Shown here: one piece after another, positions 6,965 through 16,133 of the stretch
Numbering within the stretch: the first letter of the stretch is position 1
Layout: each line of letters begins with the position of its first letter
Notes under the pieces: generated by a model
What the model was told of the DNA's origin: nothing
Database searches by the model: none
The model's input: only the letters and a program-made list of their open reading frames with translations
Position numbers and translations under genes: made by a program
Assembly: GCA_040222185.1 (NCBI GenBank)
Contig: JAVKDP010000030.1
Coordinates: 1 to 26,418 of the forward strand
Source of the DNA: JAVKDP01 sp040222185
Lineage (GTDB): Bacteria; Bacteroidota; Rhodothermia; Balneolales; Balneolaceae
Length of the DNA: 26,418 nt
Direction: 5' to 3'

Positions 6965-9900
6965 ATGGGTTTAAAACAGCTACTACTTCTTTTCATCTTT
7001 ACTTTACTTTCATCAACCCTTTTTGCTCAATCAGGTAAGATAAATGGATTCATTAAAGATTCATCCGGTGAGCCTTTACCGGGAGCAACGGTTGTAATTG
7101 AAGGTACTTTACAAGGATCAGCGGCTCAGGCAGATGGGTTCTATCAAATTCTGAATGTTAAGCCGGGAACGTATACATTAAAAGCTACCTACATTGGTTT
7201 TGCACCGGTAGTGATCGAAAACGTAGAGATCAATATTGATCTAACGACCAATATCGATATTACAATGAGGGAAGAGACTTTTGAAGGTGAGGAAATTGTT
7301 GTAATTGCTGAGCGGCCGGTTGTTCAAAAAGATGTTGCTTCAAGTCAATCTAATATAAGTAAGGAAAGTCTGGATGCTCTCCCTATCACGAGCGTAACCG
7401 CTGCTGTTGGTTTACAAGCCGGGGTTGAAGGATTGAGTGTAAGAGGTAGTGGAAGTGATGAAGTATCCTTTAACTTGAACGGATTTACATTACGTTCGGA
7501 AAGAAGTAATTCTCCATTTACAGGAATAAGTATTACTTCAATTGAAAATGTTCAGGTACAAACAGGTGGTTTTAGTGCAGAGTATGGAAATTTAAGATCC
7601 GGTCTGATAAATGTGACTAGTAAAGAAGGGGAAAGAGACAGATATACGCTTGATGGTTTAATTAGAATTACTCCTCCACAACAAAAAAATGTAGGTCAAT
7701 CTGTTAACGACCCAAATTCTTATTGGTTAAGACCGTATTTAGATGATGATGTGGCATGGACAGGAACCGATAACGGAGCTTGGGATTCTTATACACAAGA
7801 GGAATATCCTAGTTTTCAAGGATGGAATGCTTTTTCACAATCAACGTTAGCTGATGATGATCCAAGCAATGATTTAAGTCCTGAAGCAGCACAACAAGCG
7901 TTTTTATGGCAACACAGAAAGGATTTTGCAATATCTGATCCTGACTATGAAATAGATTTTACCTTTGGGGGGCCTGTTCCTTATGTAAGCAAACGGCTTG
8001 GAGATCTCAGGTTTTCAACTTCTTTTAGAGAAACACAAACCATTTATATGGTTCCGTTGTCTCGTGACAGATACAAGCAAACAACTTTTCAAAGTAAATT
8101 AACCAGTAATATCGCTTCAGGCATGAAATTGTCTGTTGACGGACTTTACAGCAGGGAAACAGGAACATCTGCAAGCCAGGCAGGTAATCCGGGATTCTTT
8201 GTTTCTCCGTCTGGTATTGCCGGTAGTATGGATAACGTAAGTTTCATTGAATCAAGAATTTTCGCAACAGATTATTGGGCACCAACAGAGCAAACCACTT
8301 TTAACTTAGGTGCTCAATTTACTCACTCCATTTCAAATACTACTTTCTACGAAGTAAAGGTCAATAATTACATTTCTACAAATTCTACCAACCCAAGTGC
8401 ACTAAGAGATACATCAGATGTAATATTCTTTGGTGGAGTTGGGTTTGATGAAGGTCCGTATGGCTTTTTTGATGAAACTTCATTTGGTTTGGCTTCCGGA
8501 ATGCGGATGGGAGTGGGTATGAGTACAGCGAGAGATAGTAGTGAAGTTTCTGTACTAAGTGCCAGCTTTAAAATTACAAGCCAGGTAGACAGAGTAAATG
8601 AAGTAAAAGCCGGATTTGAGTTTATCCGAACTAATAGTATGGTGAACTATGGCTCATTTGACAAAGTGTTGCCTTCCGGTAGAACAAGATCAGTCTGGAA
8701 TACTACACCGATCAGAATGGCGGCTTTTGTTCAGGATAAGTTGGAATTTAATGGTATGATCGCAAATCTTGGATTACGATTAACCTATTCTGATCCTAAT
8801 ATAAGTTGGTACGATTACGAACCATTTACCGATCTTTTCGATACCGGAAATGCATCTGCTTTAGATTCAGCAGCTACATCAGATGTAAAACCACAAATTA
8901 TATTACAGCCAAGATTAGGAGTATCATTCCCTATTACTGAACAGAGTAAGTTTTTCTTCAATTACGGTCATCAAGTTCAGTTGCCTGATCCTGAAAACCT
9001 GTATTTAACACGAGTAGAGCCTTTTACAAATACAGTAGTAAGAGTGGCGGCTCCTGGTAATAAACTTCCCAGAACAGTTAGTTATGAGTTGGGCTATGAG
9101 CATAATATTCTCGAAAACTATTTAGTAAGAGTAAGTGGTTACTATAAAGACTTAAGTGATCAACCAATTCAGGTTGGATTCACAAGTAGAGATAACAACA
9201 GTTATACGGTAAGCAGACCTTTTTCCTATGAAGATGTGAGAGGATTTGAGTTTACTCTCCGAAAGCAAAGAGGGAAATATTTCTGGGGAGAAGTAAATTA
9301 TACCTATAGTATTGCTTCAAGAGGTCTGTTTGGGACTTTAGAAAACTTTGAGAATCCATTCGATCAACGTAATTACGAAAGAACCACCGGTGATAATGAT
9401 ATATTCCGACCAGTTCCTCAGCCATTTGCAAGATTACAACTGTATTTACAATCTCCGAGAGATTTTGGACCGGAACTGCTAGGGACAAAACCATTAGCTA
9501 ATTGGCAGATTGTACCTCTTGTTTCCTGGAGAGCCGGTGCTAAAATAACCTATACTGGTGGAGGTTCCATACCCGGAGTAATTGATAACTTGCAGCTAAG
9601 GGATTCTTGGGGCACAAGCTTAAGAATCACTAAGGATATTAGCTTAAATAATGGGAGTTCGGTTAAGTTTTTTGCAGATGTCTCAAATGTGATCAACAGA
9701 AGAAACTTTAACCCATATAATTCCGGATCTGTTAACGGTACTGACTTTTTAGCTTACATGGGGTCGCTTCATCTCCCAAAAGATGTTTTAGATGAAATAG
9801 GTCTTTTGAATCAAAGGGTTCCCGGAGATGATAAACCTGGTGATTATAGGCCGGCAGATGTAACATATGTACCTATTGAAGTGTCAACAACATTGCCAGC

Positions 9901-10102
9901 AAGTGGGAACACAAGAGCTCTTTATTATAATACCACAGAAGGTAAATATTATCAGTGGGACGGGAGTGGGTTTGTTGATGCAGACAGCAAATATGTAAAT
10001 AAAGTATTAGATGAGAAAGCATATATTAATATGCCAAATCAAAGGTTTTTTAATTTCTTAGATCCAAGAACAATAAGATTTGGAATCAGATTTTCATTTT
10101 AA
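6965..10102 (+). CDS. TonB-dependent outer-membrane receptor with carboxypeptidase-like regulatory domain
   Basis: 1045 residues. The signal peptide is about 1-22 (TLFAQ). Residues 25-101 form a CarboxypepD_reg-like domain (GFIKDSSGEPLPGATVVIEGT, then VKPGTYTLKATYIGF). A possible TonB-box-like stretch (EEIVVIAERP, 109-118) precedes the plug, which covers roughly 120-225 with the marks GLSVRGSG and GGFSAEYGNLRSGLINVTSKEG. The rest is a 22-strand-type barrel ending IRFGIRFSF with the terminal Phe expected for BAM insertion. It would import a ligand across the outer membrane using TonB energy. It starts the cluster running to 20608, and the next gene follows after 16 bases. No SusD-like partner is encoded in the window. 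The ligand is not known; an amino-sugar or muropeptide is inferred from the neighbours. Confidence 0.93.
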   Translation: MGLKQLLLLFIFTLLSSTLFAQSGKINGFIKDSSGEPLPGATVVIEGTLQGSAAQADGFYQILNVKPGTYTLKATYIGFAPVVIENVEINIDLTTNIDITMREETFEGEEIVVIAERPVVQKDVASSQSNISKESLDALPITSVTAAVGLQAGVEGLSVRGSGSDEVSFNLNGFTLRSERSNSPFTGISITSIENVQVQTGGFSAEYGNLRSGLINVTSKEGERDRYTLDGLIRITPPQQKNVGQSVNDPNSYWLRPYLDDDVAWTGTDNGAWDSYTQEEYPSFQGWNAFSQSTLADDDPSNDLSPEAAQQAFLWQHRKDFAISDPDYEIDFTFGGPVPYVSKRLGDLRFSTSFRETQTIYMVPLSRDRYKQTTFQSKLTSNIASGMKLSVDGLYSRETGTSASQAGNPGFFVSPSGIAGSMDNVSFIESRIFATDYWAPTEQTTFNLGAQFTHSISNTTFYEVKVNNYISTNSTNPSALRDTSDVIFFGGVGFDEGPYGFFDETSFGLASGMRMGVGMSTARDSSEVSVLSASFKITSQVDRVNEVKAGFEFIRTNSMVNYGSFDKVLPSGRTRSVWNTTPIRMAAFVQDKLEFNGMIANLGLRLTYSDPNISWYDYEPFTDLFDTGNASALDSAATSDVKPQIILQPRLGVSFPITEQSKFFFNYGHQVQLPDPENLYLTRVEPFTNTVVRVAAPGNKLPRTVSYELGYEHNILENYLVRVSGYYKDLSDQPIQVGFTSRDNNSYTVSRPFSYEDVRGFEFTLRKQRGKYFWGEVNYTYSIASRGLFGTLENFENPFDQRNYERTTGDNDIFRPVPQPFARLQLYLQSPRDFGPELLGTKPLANWQIVPLVSWRAGAKITYTGGGSIPGVIDNLQLRDSWGTSLRITKDISLNNGSSVKFFADVSNVINRRNFNPYNSGSVNGTDFLAYMGSLHLPKDVLDEIGLLNQRVPGDDKPGDYRPADVTYVPIEVSTTLPASGNTRALYYNTTEGKYYQWDGSGFVDADSKYVNKVLDEKAYINMPNQRFFNFLDPRTIRFGIRFSF

Positions 10103-10118
10103 GAGTAGTTCGTTAAAT

Positions 10119-12296
10119 ATGTCAAAAAAATATTTTTATAAATTTAGTTGGTTACTGCTAGTAGCATTGTGTTTTTATCCTTTTAAGGATAGTAACGCTC
10201 AAGTTGAGTATAGATGGCTGTCAGCAGGTTCATTTCATAATTTCTATTCCAGTTTGGGTTCTGAGATAGAGCAGGGCTTTATAATTGAACAACAAGGAGG
10301 TTGGCAATGGCCTGCTATTTACAGAGGGCAGGATGCTCAGGCAATGAAAGCTCTTTGGTTAGGTGCAACCAATTTCACTGACGAACAACAAACTTGGAAT
10401 TTTCGTGTAGTTCATGTTGGTCCCAGAGTTACAGGGCTTGGCGAGTTCTACCCGGTATCGATGGAAACAGTTAGTAAGTTCGATCCTCCTGAGGTTAGTG
10501 TGGATGGATTGGTTTCTTTCAGTAAAAGTGTTACCAATGATGAAGTAGATCCAAGTATGAAAGCTGATCGAAAGATTGTTGCAATAACCAATACTTTATT
10601 AGGAGTAACAGTACAAAGAACTGCAATGCAGTTCAGTCAAGGCTATCATGATAACTATCATGTAATCGAATATATATTTACCAATACCGGAAATGTAGAT
10701 GATGATGATGAAATTGAGTTTCCAAACAGAACAGTTGAGGGATTCGTACCCTATTTCTTAAACCGTATGGCTCCTGTTAAAGCTTCCAGATACACTATTG
10801 GTAATGGATCGGGTTGGGGGCAAAATACGATGAATGACAGAAGAGGAGACGGTCAAAGACCTGAAGAGACCGAGAATTTCAGAGCTCAGTTTGCATGGCA
10901 CGGATATTATCCTTCTTCTGATGTAAATTATGATAATGTAGGTGCACCCATTTTTGTACCTAACACAACGGGTGGATATTTATCTGCAGATGATACAACC
11001 GGCCGATTAGAAGCATACCATTTTGTTGGAACTGTTACCCTTCATGCAGATGCTTCAGCCAACGATGATTCTGATGACCCTGCTCAGCCATTTACCATGG
11101 CTGAAGAGCACAATGATGATAATCTTTACGCCAACAACAGTGCATTTAATGCAACCAAAATGGCTGCAGAGTATAATATGATGACTAAAGGACGAGGATC
11201 AACTCGTCACGCTTATCAGGTGGAGCCTTCCGGTTATGATGGGTTTATTCAACCAACTGGTGACCCTAAACTAGGAAATAATGACGGAGGTTTCGCTTAC
11301 AACTATGGATATGGACCATATACTCTGGCTCCAGGAGAAAGTGTCCGTATTGTTATTGCAGAAGCTTCTGCCGGTATTTCCCGGGATCTTGCAGAACAAG
11401 TTGGTAGAGGGTTTAAGGAAGATGTTTTAGACCCAGGCTCAGGTGAGTACGAAGATATAGAAGCTGAAGTTAATGGTCAGACATTAAGTATGACAAAGAA
11501 TGAATGGGTTTTTACAGGACGAGATTCATTATTTCAAACTTTTGAAAGAGCACTGGCAAACTTTAATTCTGATTTTAATATACCTGAAGCACCGCTGCCA
11601 CCAAGTATTTTTTCGGTAACTTCTGCAGGAGATGGAATTCAACTTGACTGGCAATTTGAAGGGAATGAAGCTGATATACAAGGTTTTCAGATTTACAGAG
11701 CTTCAGGCAGAGTAGATAGCACATATAGATTATTAGCTGAGGTACCGGCTTCTGCTCGGGAATTAAATGATGGTGATGCCGCTAGAATTAATGACCCAAG
11801 CCTTTATGAACTAGATGTACCCATCCGAGGTAGAGATTATTATTATTATATAGTGAGTGTTGGAAATCCTAACAGCGATGGAACGGGATTAACACCTACA
11901 GGAACAAGTCTTATAAGTAATCGTTATTACTCACAGTCTTATGACCCAGCCAGACTATTAAGGGCTGCAGGAGAAGCTATGGAAGATATAAGAGTAGTTC
12001 CTAATCCTTACAACCCTAATATTGACCAGTCATTATTGCTTGATCAGGATGGAAGAGACAGAATCGCTTTCTATGAGATTCCGGGTATTTGTACTATAGA
12101 AATCTATACTGAGATCGGTGAACTTGTCCGAACCATTGAACATGATAACGGGAGTGGGGATGAATTCTGGGATCTTAGAACTGATTTCCGACAGCGAGTA
12201 GTAAGTGGAATTTACATTGCAAGGATTATTAATGAAGATCCGAACGACGAAGATTTTGGTAAAGTAGCGATAAGAAAAATTGTAATCATTTTATAG
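10119..12296 (+). CDS. Large secreted protein of unknown function with FnIII-like and FlgD/T9SS-like C-terminal domains
   Basis: 725 residues from the ATG at 10119, chosen because a signal peptide (about 1-28, ending SNAQ) starts there; an in-frame start at 10080 would lie inside the receptor gene and spoil it. Residues about 30-490 match no domain I recognise; they are rich in aromatic residues and hold blocks such as WNFRVVHVGPRVTGLGEFYP and the repeated acidic turn DDDDE. About 491-610 resemble a fibronectin type III fold (IQLDWQFEG, IQGFQIYRAS, YYYYIVSVG). About 620-725 resemble the FlgD-like/T9SS type-A sorting fold: VVPNPYNPN, TIEIYTEIGELVRTI, VSGIYIARI, ending VAIRKIVIIL. The ending differs from the canonical domain in this cluster. 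It lies 16 bases after the receptor and 8 before the PorV-like gene, so it is surely co-transcribed and probably part of a surface complex. Function unknown. Confidence 0.82.
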   Translation: MSKKYFYKFSWLLLVALCFYPFKDSNAQVEYRWLSAGSFHNFYSSLGSEIEQGFIIEQQGGWQWPAIYRGQDAQAMKALWLGATNFTDEQQTWNFRVVHVGPRVTGLGEFYPVSMETVSKFDPPEVSVDGLVSFSKSVTNDEVDPSMKADRKIVAITNTLLGVTVQRTAMQFSQGYHDNYHVIEYIFTNTGNVDDDDEIEFPNRTVEGFVPYFLNRMAPVKASRYTIGNGSGWGQNTMNDRRGDGQRPEETENFRAQFAWHGYYPSSDVNYDNVGAPIFVPNTTGGYLSADDTTGRLEAYHFVGTVTLHADASANDDSDDPAQPFTMAEEHNDDNLYANNSAFNATKMAAEYNMMTKGRGSTRHAYQVEPSGYDGFIQPTGDPKLGNNDGGFAYNYGYGPYTLAPGESVRIVIAEASAGISRDLAEQVGRGFKEDVLDPGSGEYEDIEAEVNGQTLSMTKNEWVFTGRDSLFQTFERALANFNSDFNIPEAPLPPSIFSVTSAGDGIQLDWQFEGNEADIQGFQIYRASGRVDSTYRLLAEVPASARELNDGDAARINDPSLYELDVPIRGRDYYYYIVSVGNPNSDGTGLTPTGTSLISNRYYSQSYDPARLLRAAGEAMEDIRVVPNPYNPNIDQSLLLDQDGRDRIAFYEIPGICTIEIYTEIGELVRTIEHDNGSGDEFWDLRTDFRQRVVSGIYIARIINEDPNDEDFGKVAIRKIVIIL

Positions 12297-12304
12297 GTGA
12301 AACA

Positions 12305-13306
12305 GTGAGAATAAGTAAGTTAATTTTATTTGGTCTGGCTTTACTTCTAACAAGTACGCAGGTACATGGCCAAAAGAAGAGAGCACAAACAAGTATGAAG
12401 TTCTTAAGTGTTTCTCCATCAGCTAGGGCATCGGGATTGTCAGATGCAGTTACTTCAGTTGAGATGGGTGCTTACAGCGCTTTTTATAATCCGGCCACAA
12501 TGGTCAATATTAAATCAAAGTATTCTGCTTCAGTAGGTTCAGTTCAATGGATCACTGATATCAATCATAATTCAGCTTCACTAATATACAGACCTTCTGA
12601 TGGCAAGTATGGTATTTTTGGATTAAATGCAATTTCAGTTGACTATGGAGATATCATTTCCACAGTAGTAGATGAAAGCGAAGAGAAAGGCTACAGAGAT
12701 ATTGGCTTCATTAACCCAACTGCAATGGTATTTGGGCTATCTTACGCAAATGCAATCACGGATCAGTTCTCTGTAGGAGCGAATTTCAGATACGCTACTC
12801 AGGATCTGGGTTCAGTTACTACAGGTTCAGACGGAGCCGGCGGATTCACAACTCAATCATATTCGGCTTCAACAGCTGTATTGGATTTCGGGATATTGTA
12901 TAAAACGGGATTTGAAAGTCTGAACTTTGCCATGGCTCTCAGAAATTTTTCTCCGGAAGTATCATATGATACTGAAAATTCAGAATTACCCCTTACGTTC
13001 AAAATTGGTATTTCCATGGATGTGTTAGACTTAACCGATCTTGAGGATCATTCATTGTTGGTAAGTATAGATGCAAATCGTCCAAGAGATTATGATGAAC
13101 AACTATTATTTGGGTTAGAATATGCATTTATAAATCGGTTCATGATTAGAGCGGGGTATGGATTTCCAAAAGATGAGGAAGAGTTTGCACTTGGTATTGG
13201 TATAAGACAACCTCTGGCTGGTTTCGATCTGGGTGTGGATTATTCTTATACACAATTTGGTGTATTTGGTGAAGTAAATAGAATAAGTGTTCAATTAGGA
13301 TTTTAA
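12305..13306 (+). CDS. PorV/PorQ-family outer-membrane beta-barrel protein
   Basis: 333 residues from a GTG start, supported by an AGGTGA site 4 bases upstream and by a signal peptide directly after it (ending QVHGQ). The N-terminal mature part carries the family signature: FLSVSPSARASGLSDAVTSV followed by AYSAFYNPATMV. The body is alternating beta strands of a FadL-like barrel, ending ISVQLGF with terminal Phe. In Porphyromonas gingivalis, PorV shuttles T9SS cargo to the attachment complex. This one sits inside a cluster that also encodes three T9SS cargo proteins, rather than with core secretion genes, so it may be a dedicated cargo carrier or a channel accessory to the TonB receptor. Family call is good; the specific role is inferred. 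Confidence 0.87.
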   Translation: MRISKLILFGLALLLTSTQVHGQKKRAQTSMKFLSVSPSARASGLSDAVTSVEMGAYSAFYNPATMVNIKSKYSASVGSVQWITDINHNSASLIYRPSDGKYGIFGLNAISVDYGDIISTVVDESEEKGYRDIGFINPTAMVFGLSYANAITDQFSVGANFRYATQDLGSVTTGSDGAGGFTTQSYSASTAVLDFGILYKTGFESLNFAMALRNFSPEVSYDTENSELPLTFKIGISMDVLDLTDLEDHSLLVSIDANRPRDYDEQLLFGLEYAFINRFMIRAGYGFPKDEEEFALGIGIRQPLAGFDLGVDYSYTQFGVFGEVNRISVQLGF

Positions 13307-13320
13307 ATTTTAGAAGAGTA

Positions 13321-14586
13321 ATGAAAGTCAAAATTAAACTTTTACCTGTTTTTTTACTGCTATTTGCTTTAGCGTTTATCACTTGTACAGATGAGAATAG
13401 TGTTTTTGATCCGGACTATGAATCTCCGGAAGCCAGACCTGTTATTACCGGTATTTCTCCTGTAAATGGATATTTGGCAGGAGTAGATTCTGTGATTGTT
13501 ACCGGAGAAGGCTTCTCTTCCGAAGTTGATGAAATGACGATCAATTTTGGAGGTTCTCCGGGTGTTGTAAAAGTAGCTTCAGAAACCCAGTTAATAGTAA
13601 GACCAGGAGTTATTCACGGAGTAGATCTTCCTGTAGTAGTTTCAAGAAGAGGAGCTGAATTTTTAAGCGAGAGTGTTCCATATACTTTAATACAGCCTCA
13701 GGGGTTTTATCCCGGAACTGATAATAATTCCGTTCCAACTACTCCAGTTGCAGTAGATGCTAATAACAATGTATACACTATAATAAATCGTAACGGAGTA
13801 ATTAGATATACAAGAATTGCTCCGGATGGAACCATTACCAGAGATCTGGTTAAATATCCCGGTGAACCCCGACCTGATCCTGAGGATACAAGACCTTACC
13901 CTGTAGATAGTACTATGAGATTCACATCGTTCAGTGATCTTGAAATAGGTCCGGGAGGAAAAATGTTTACATCTCAGCAAAGTATCAGAGCTATATTCTT
14001 TAAAACATTTGGATCAGATGTAAGAGATTCAGTTTGGGCTGCATCTTCATCAGGAAATCTTAAAATCAATGATATGGTTTTTGATGATAACGGGTTTCTT
14101 TGGGCAGTGGGACTTGATAGTGATCAGATTCACAGATTTGATGCTTCGTCTAAAGCAGAAACAAAGTTTCCGTTCACCGGACAATTTAATTCAGTAGCTT
14201 ATTTTGACAATAACAATGAATTATTTGTGGGAGGGCTGATAAATGGAAGTCAACAAATTTGGAAGTTTAGTATTGACGGCGGTGGTAACTTAAACGCCGG
14301 TGAATTATACTTTGATTTTGGTGCAAATTACGAAGGTAATATTACGTCTTTAATTTTAGCCTCTAATGGTGAATTATTGATCGGTAATACAGGCGAATCT
14401 AGTATAGTGAGAGTTTATCCATCTTTGAGACACGAACCATTTTATCAAGGTATGATTAAACAAGGAACTTTTGGAATTACTTGGAGAGATGACGAAATTG
14501 CTGTGGTAGTTACAGAAGGAGATGATGCCAGTGTGAATTTTATGGATATGTATGATCGCATGCGGGCAGGAATATTTGGGTTTTAA
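13321..14586 (+). CDS. TIG-domain beta-propeller lipoprotein
   Basis: 421 residues. An N-terminal hydrophobic segment ends FITC, a plausible but not ideal lipobox, followed by TDENS, so it is probably a lipid-anchored protein with Cys about residue 22. Residues about 40-120 form an IPT/TIG immunoglobulin-like domain (PVITGISPVNGYLAGVDSVI, then VTGEGFSSEV and LPVVVSRRGAEF). The remainder to the C-terminus is an NHL/SMP-30-like beta-propeller (VAVDANNNVYTI, DLEIGPGGKMF, DMVFDDNGFLWAV, SLILASNGELLIG). TIG lipoproteins often serve as surface glycan-binding partners in Bacteroidota uptake systems, so it may take the place of SusD/SusE-type binding proteins here; that is an inference. It begins 14 bases after the PorV-like gene. 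Confidence 0.84.
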   Translation: MKVKIKLLPVFLLLFALAFITCTDENSVFDPDYESPEARPVITGISPVNGYLAGVDSVIVTGEGFSSEVDEMTINFGGSPGVVKVASETQLIVRPGVIHGVDLPVVVSRRGAEFLSESVPYTLIQPQGFYPGTDNNSVPTTPVAVDANNNVYTIINRNGVIRYTRIAPDGTITRDLVKYPGEPRPDPEDTRPYPVDSTMRFTSFSDLEIGPGGKMFTSQQSIRAIFFKTFGSDVRDSVWAASSSGNLKINDMVFDDNGFLWAVGLDSDQIHRFDASSKAETKFPFTGQFNSVAYFDNNNELFVGGLINGSQQIWKFSIDGGGNLNAGELYFDFGANYEGNITSLILASNGELLIGNTGESSIVRVYPSLRHEPFYQGMIKQGTFGITWRDDEIAVVVTEGDDASVNFMDMYDRMRAGIFGF

Positions 14587-14666
14587 GAAAACTTACACAG
14601 TGCAGACTGTTTAACACTAAACAATTAAATAATACTTATAGAAACACGGATACAAAAAGGAGAATT

Positions 14667-16061
14667 ATGAAAAACAACAAACTAATAATTCTACTAGGCT
14701 TTTTGCTGGCTCCTATGTTAGCAAATGCTCAGTGGACATTCGATAATACATTTTTACCGGATACTGCAAATACAAGTGACTCATTCCTTGAAGTTCACGG
14801 AGTAGCAGTTGACCCGGATGGGAAGATTTGGATTCAACCATTTTCAGCTACTGAAACTATCATCACAAACAGAGATGGAAACAATGGAGACCCTGATACT
14901 TTATCGACAAGAGCGATTTATGTTTATAATGCTGATGGAACACCCGCAAGTTTCTCTCCACTTAAAGTGATTGAATATGCAGATGGTACCACTCCTAATG
15001 ATACATTGGGAAGAGTATGGACAGGAACGGCTTACGAAGGGTATTCCGGGAGAGGAATTGAAGCTAGTGTAGCTGATGGAAATATCATTATTTCTCAATT
15101 CAACAGACTTTATAAAGTCGATTATAAAACAGGAGAAGGTATTGCTAAAGCGGATGTTCCCGACGTTTGTGCAATAACTGAATCAAGTACAGATGCGGCT
15201 GGTAATATCTATGTTGGAGCAGTTTGTGGTGCTGATACACCAATTTTGAAATATGATTCTAACCTAGAGAATCCGGAATCTGTTATTACAATTACAGGAA
15301 GTTTCTCTAGAGACCTTCAAGTTTCAGCTGATGGTCAAACAATTTGGTGGGCTGGTTATACTAATGGATTTGTATTGAGATACCAAAAACCTGATGAGTT
15401 TAGTGGATTCGGTGTTCCGGATACAGTTTTAAGAGGAATCAAAGCTGAAAGTTTCGATCTACATCCTAAAACAGATTACCTCTGGATAGGCGCTGGTTCT
15501 TTAAATGATGTTCCTGATGCACCATATACACCACAAACATGGTACGCATTTGATTATGCTGCTCTGGGAACTGAAAATGAAGAACCATTGGATAGTATCC
15601 GTTGGACTGCGGGTGCATGGAATCCGGACTTTACAGGGGAATTCGATGGTGGTCGCCCTAGAGGACTAGATTTCAATGCAGATGGTACAGTTGCATATGT
15701 TGGTGTTTTCAATGGTGGAGATACTCCTCATGATCTTCAGAAGTTCACGACTACTCAGGTATTTACTTCAAATGAAGATCTCGTAACGGAAATACCTGAA
15801 GGATTTAAATTGGGACAGAACTATCCTAACCCATTTAACCCAACTACTAATATCAACTACACAATTGGTCAGGCTGGTTTAGTGACTTTGAGAGTTTATG
15901 ATATTACAGGTAGAGAAGTTGCAACATTAGTTAACAACAGAAAGAATGCAGGTGATCATACTGTTACTTTCGATGCTACAAATCTTGCTTCCGGTGTGTA
16001 TATCTATACACTACAAGCGAATGGCGTACGTTTAACTAATCGTATGACTTTAATCAAATAA
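14667..16061 (+). CDS. Secreted beta-propeller protein with T9SS type-A sorting domain
   Basis: 464 residues. The start at 14667 is supported by AAGGAG 4 bases upstream, the best ribosome-binding site in the cluster. The signal peptide is about 1-22 (ANAQ). About 40-365 is a propeller-like region with repeated D-x-x-G-x-I/V-W/Y motifs (VAVDPDGKIWIQ, DAAGNIYVGA, VSADGQTIWWAG, LDFNADGTVAYVG), related in style to the lipoprotein encoded upstream. The last 85 residues are a T9SS type-A sorting domain (LGQNYPNPFNPTTNI, VYDITGREVATL, ASGVYIYTL, NRMTLIK). It would be exported by Sec, then secreted and anchored by T9SS. An 80-base gap upstream and a terminator downstream suggest it may have partly separate expression. 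The ligand or activity is unknown. Confidence 0.87.
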   Translation: MKNNKLIILLGFLLAPMLANAQWTFDNTFLPDTANTSDSFLEVHGVAVDPDGKIWIQPFSATETIITNRDGNNGDPDTLSTRAIYVYNADGTPASFSPLKVIEYADGTTPNDTLGRVWTGTAYEGYSGRGIEASVADGNIIISQFNRLYKVDYKTGEGIAKADVPDVCAITESSTDAAGNIYVGAVCGADTPILKYDSNLENPESVITITGSFSRDLQVSADGQTIWWAGYTNGFVLRYQKPDEFSGFGVPDTVLRGIKAESFDLHPKTDYLWIGAGSLNDVPDAPYTPQTWYAFDYAALGTENEEPLDSIRWTAGAWNPDFTGEFDGGRPRGLDFNADGTVAYVGVFNGGDTPHDLQKFTTTQVFTSNEDLVTEIPEGFKLGQNYPNPFNPTTNINYTIGQAGLVTLRVYDITGREVATLVNNRKNAGDHTVTFDATNLASGVYIYTLQANGVRLTNRMTLIK

Positions 16062-16076
16062 GCAATTATTTAACAC

Positions 16077-16106
16077 AAAAGGCAGCCTTGTGCTGCCTTT
16101 TTTTTA
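16077..16106 (+). terminator. Intrinsic terminator inside the cluster, after the beta-propeller cargo gene
   Basis: AAAAGGCAGC (16077-16086) pairs with GCTGCCTTTT (16092-16101) around a CTTGT loop, and T continues to 16106. It lies between two co-directional T9SS cargo genes, so the glycosidase genes downstream need readthrough or their own promoter. Confidence 0.9.
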
Positions 16107-16133
16107 TCCATAATAGAGAGCACAACACGTTTT

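Noticed and set aside
6965..10102. SusC/SusD-type pair
   Set aside because: The receptor lacks a downstream SusD-like lipoprotein; the next gene has a plain signal peptide, FnIII-like and sorting-like domains and no SusD helical features.
14597..14610. ACAGT-GCAG-ACTGT hairpin between the TIG lipoprotein and the propeller cargo gene
   Set aside because: Only 5 bp of stem and just three T after it; too weak to call a terminator.
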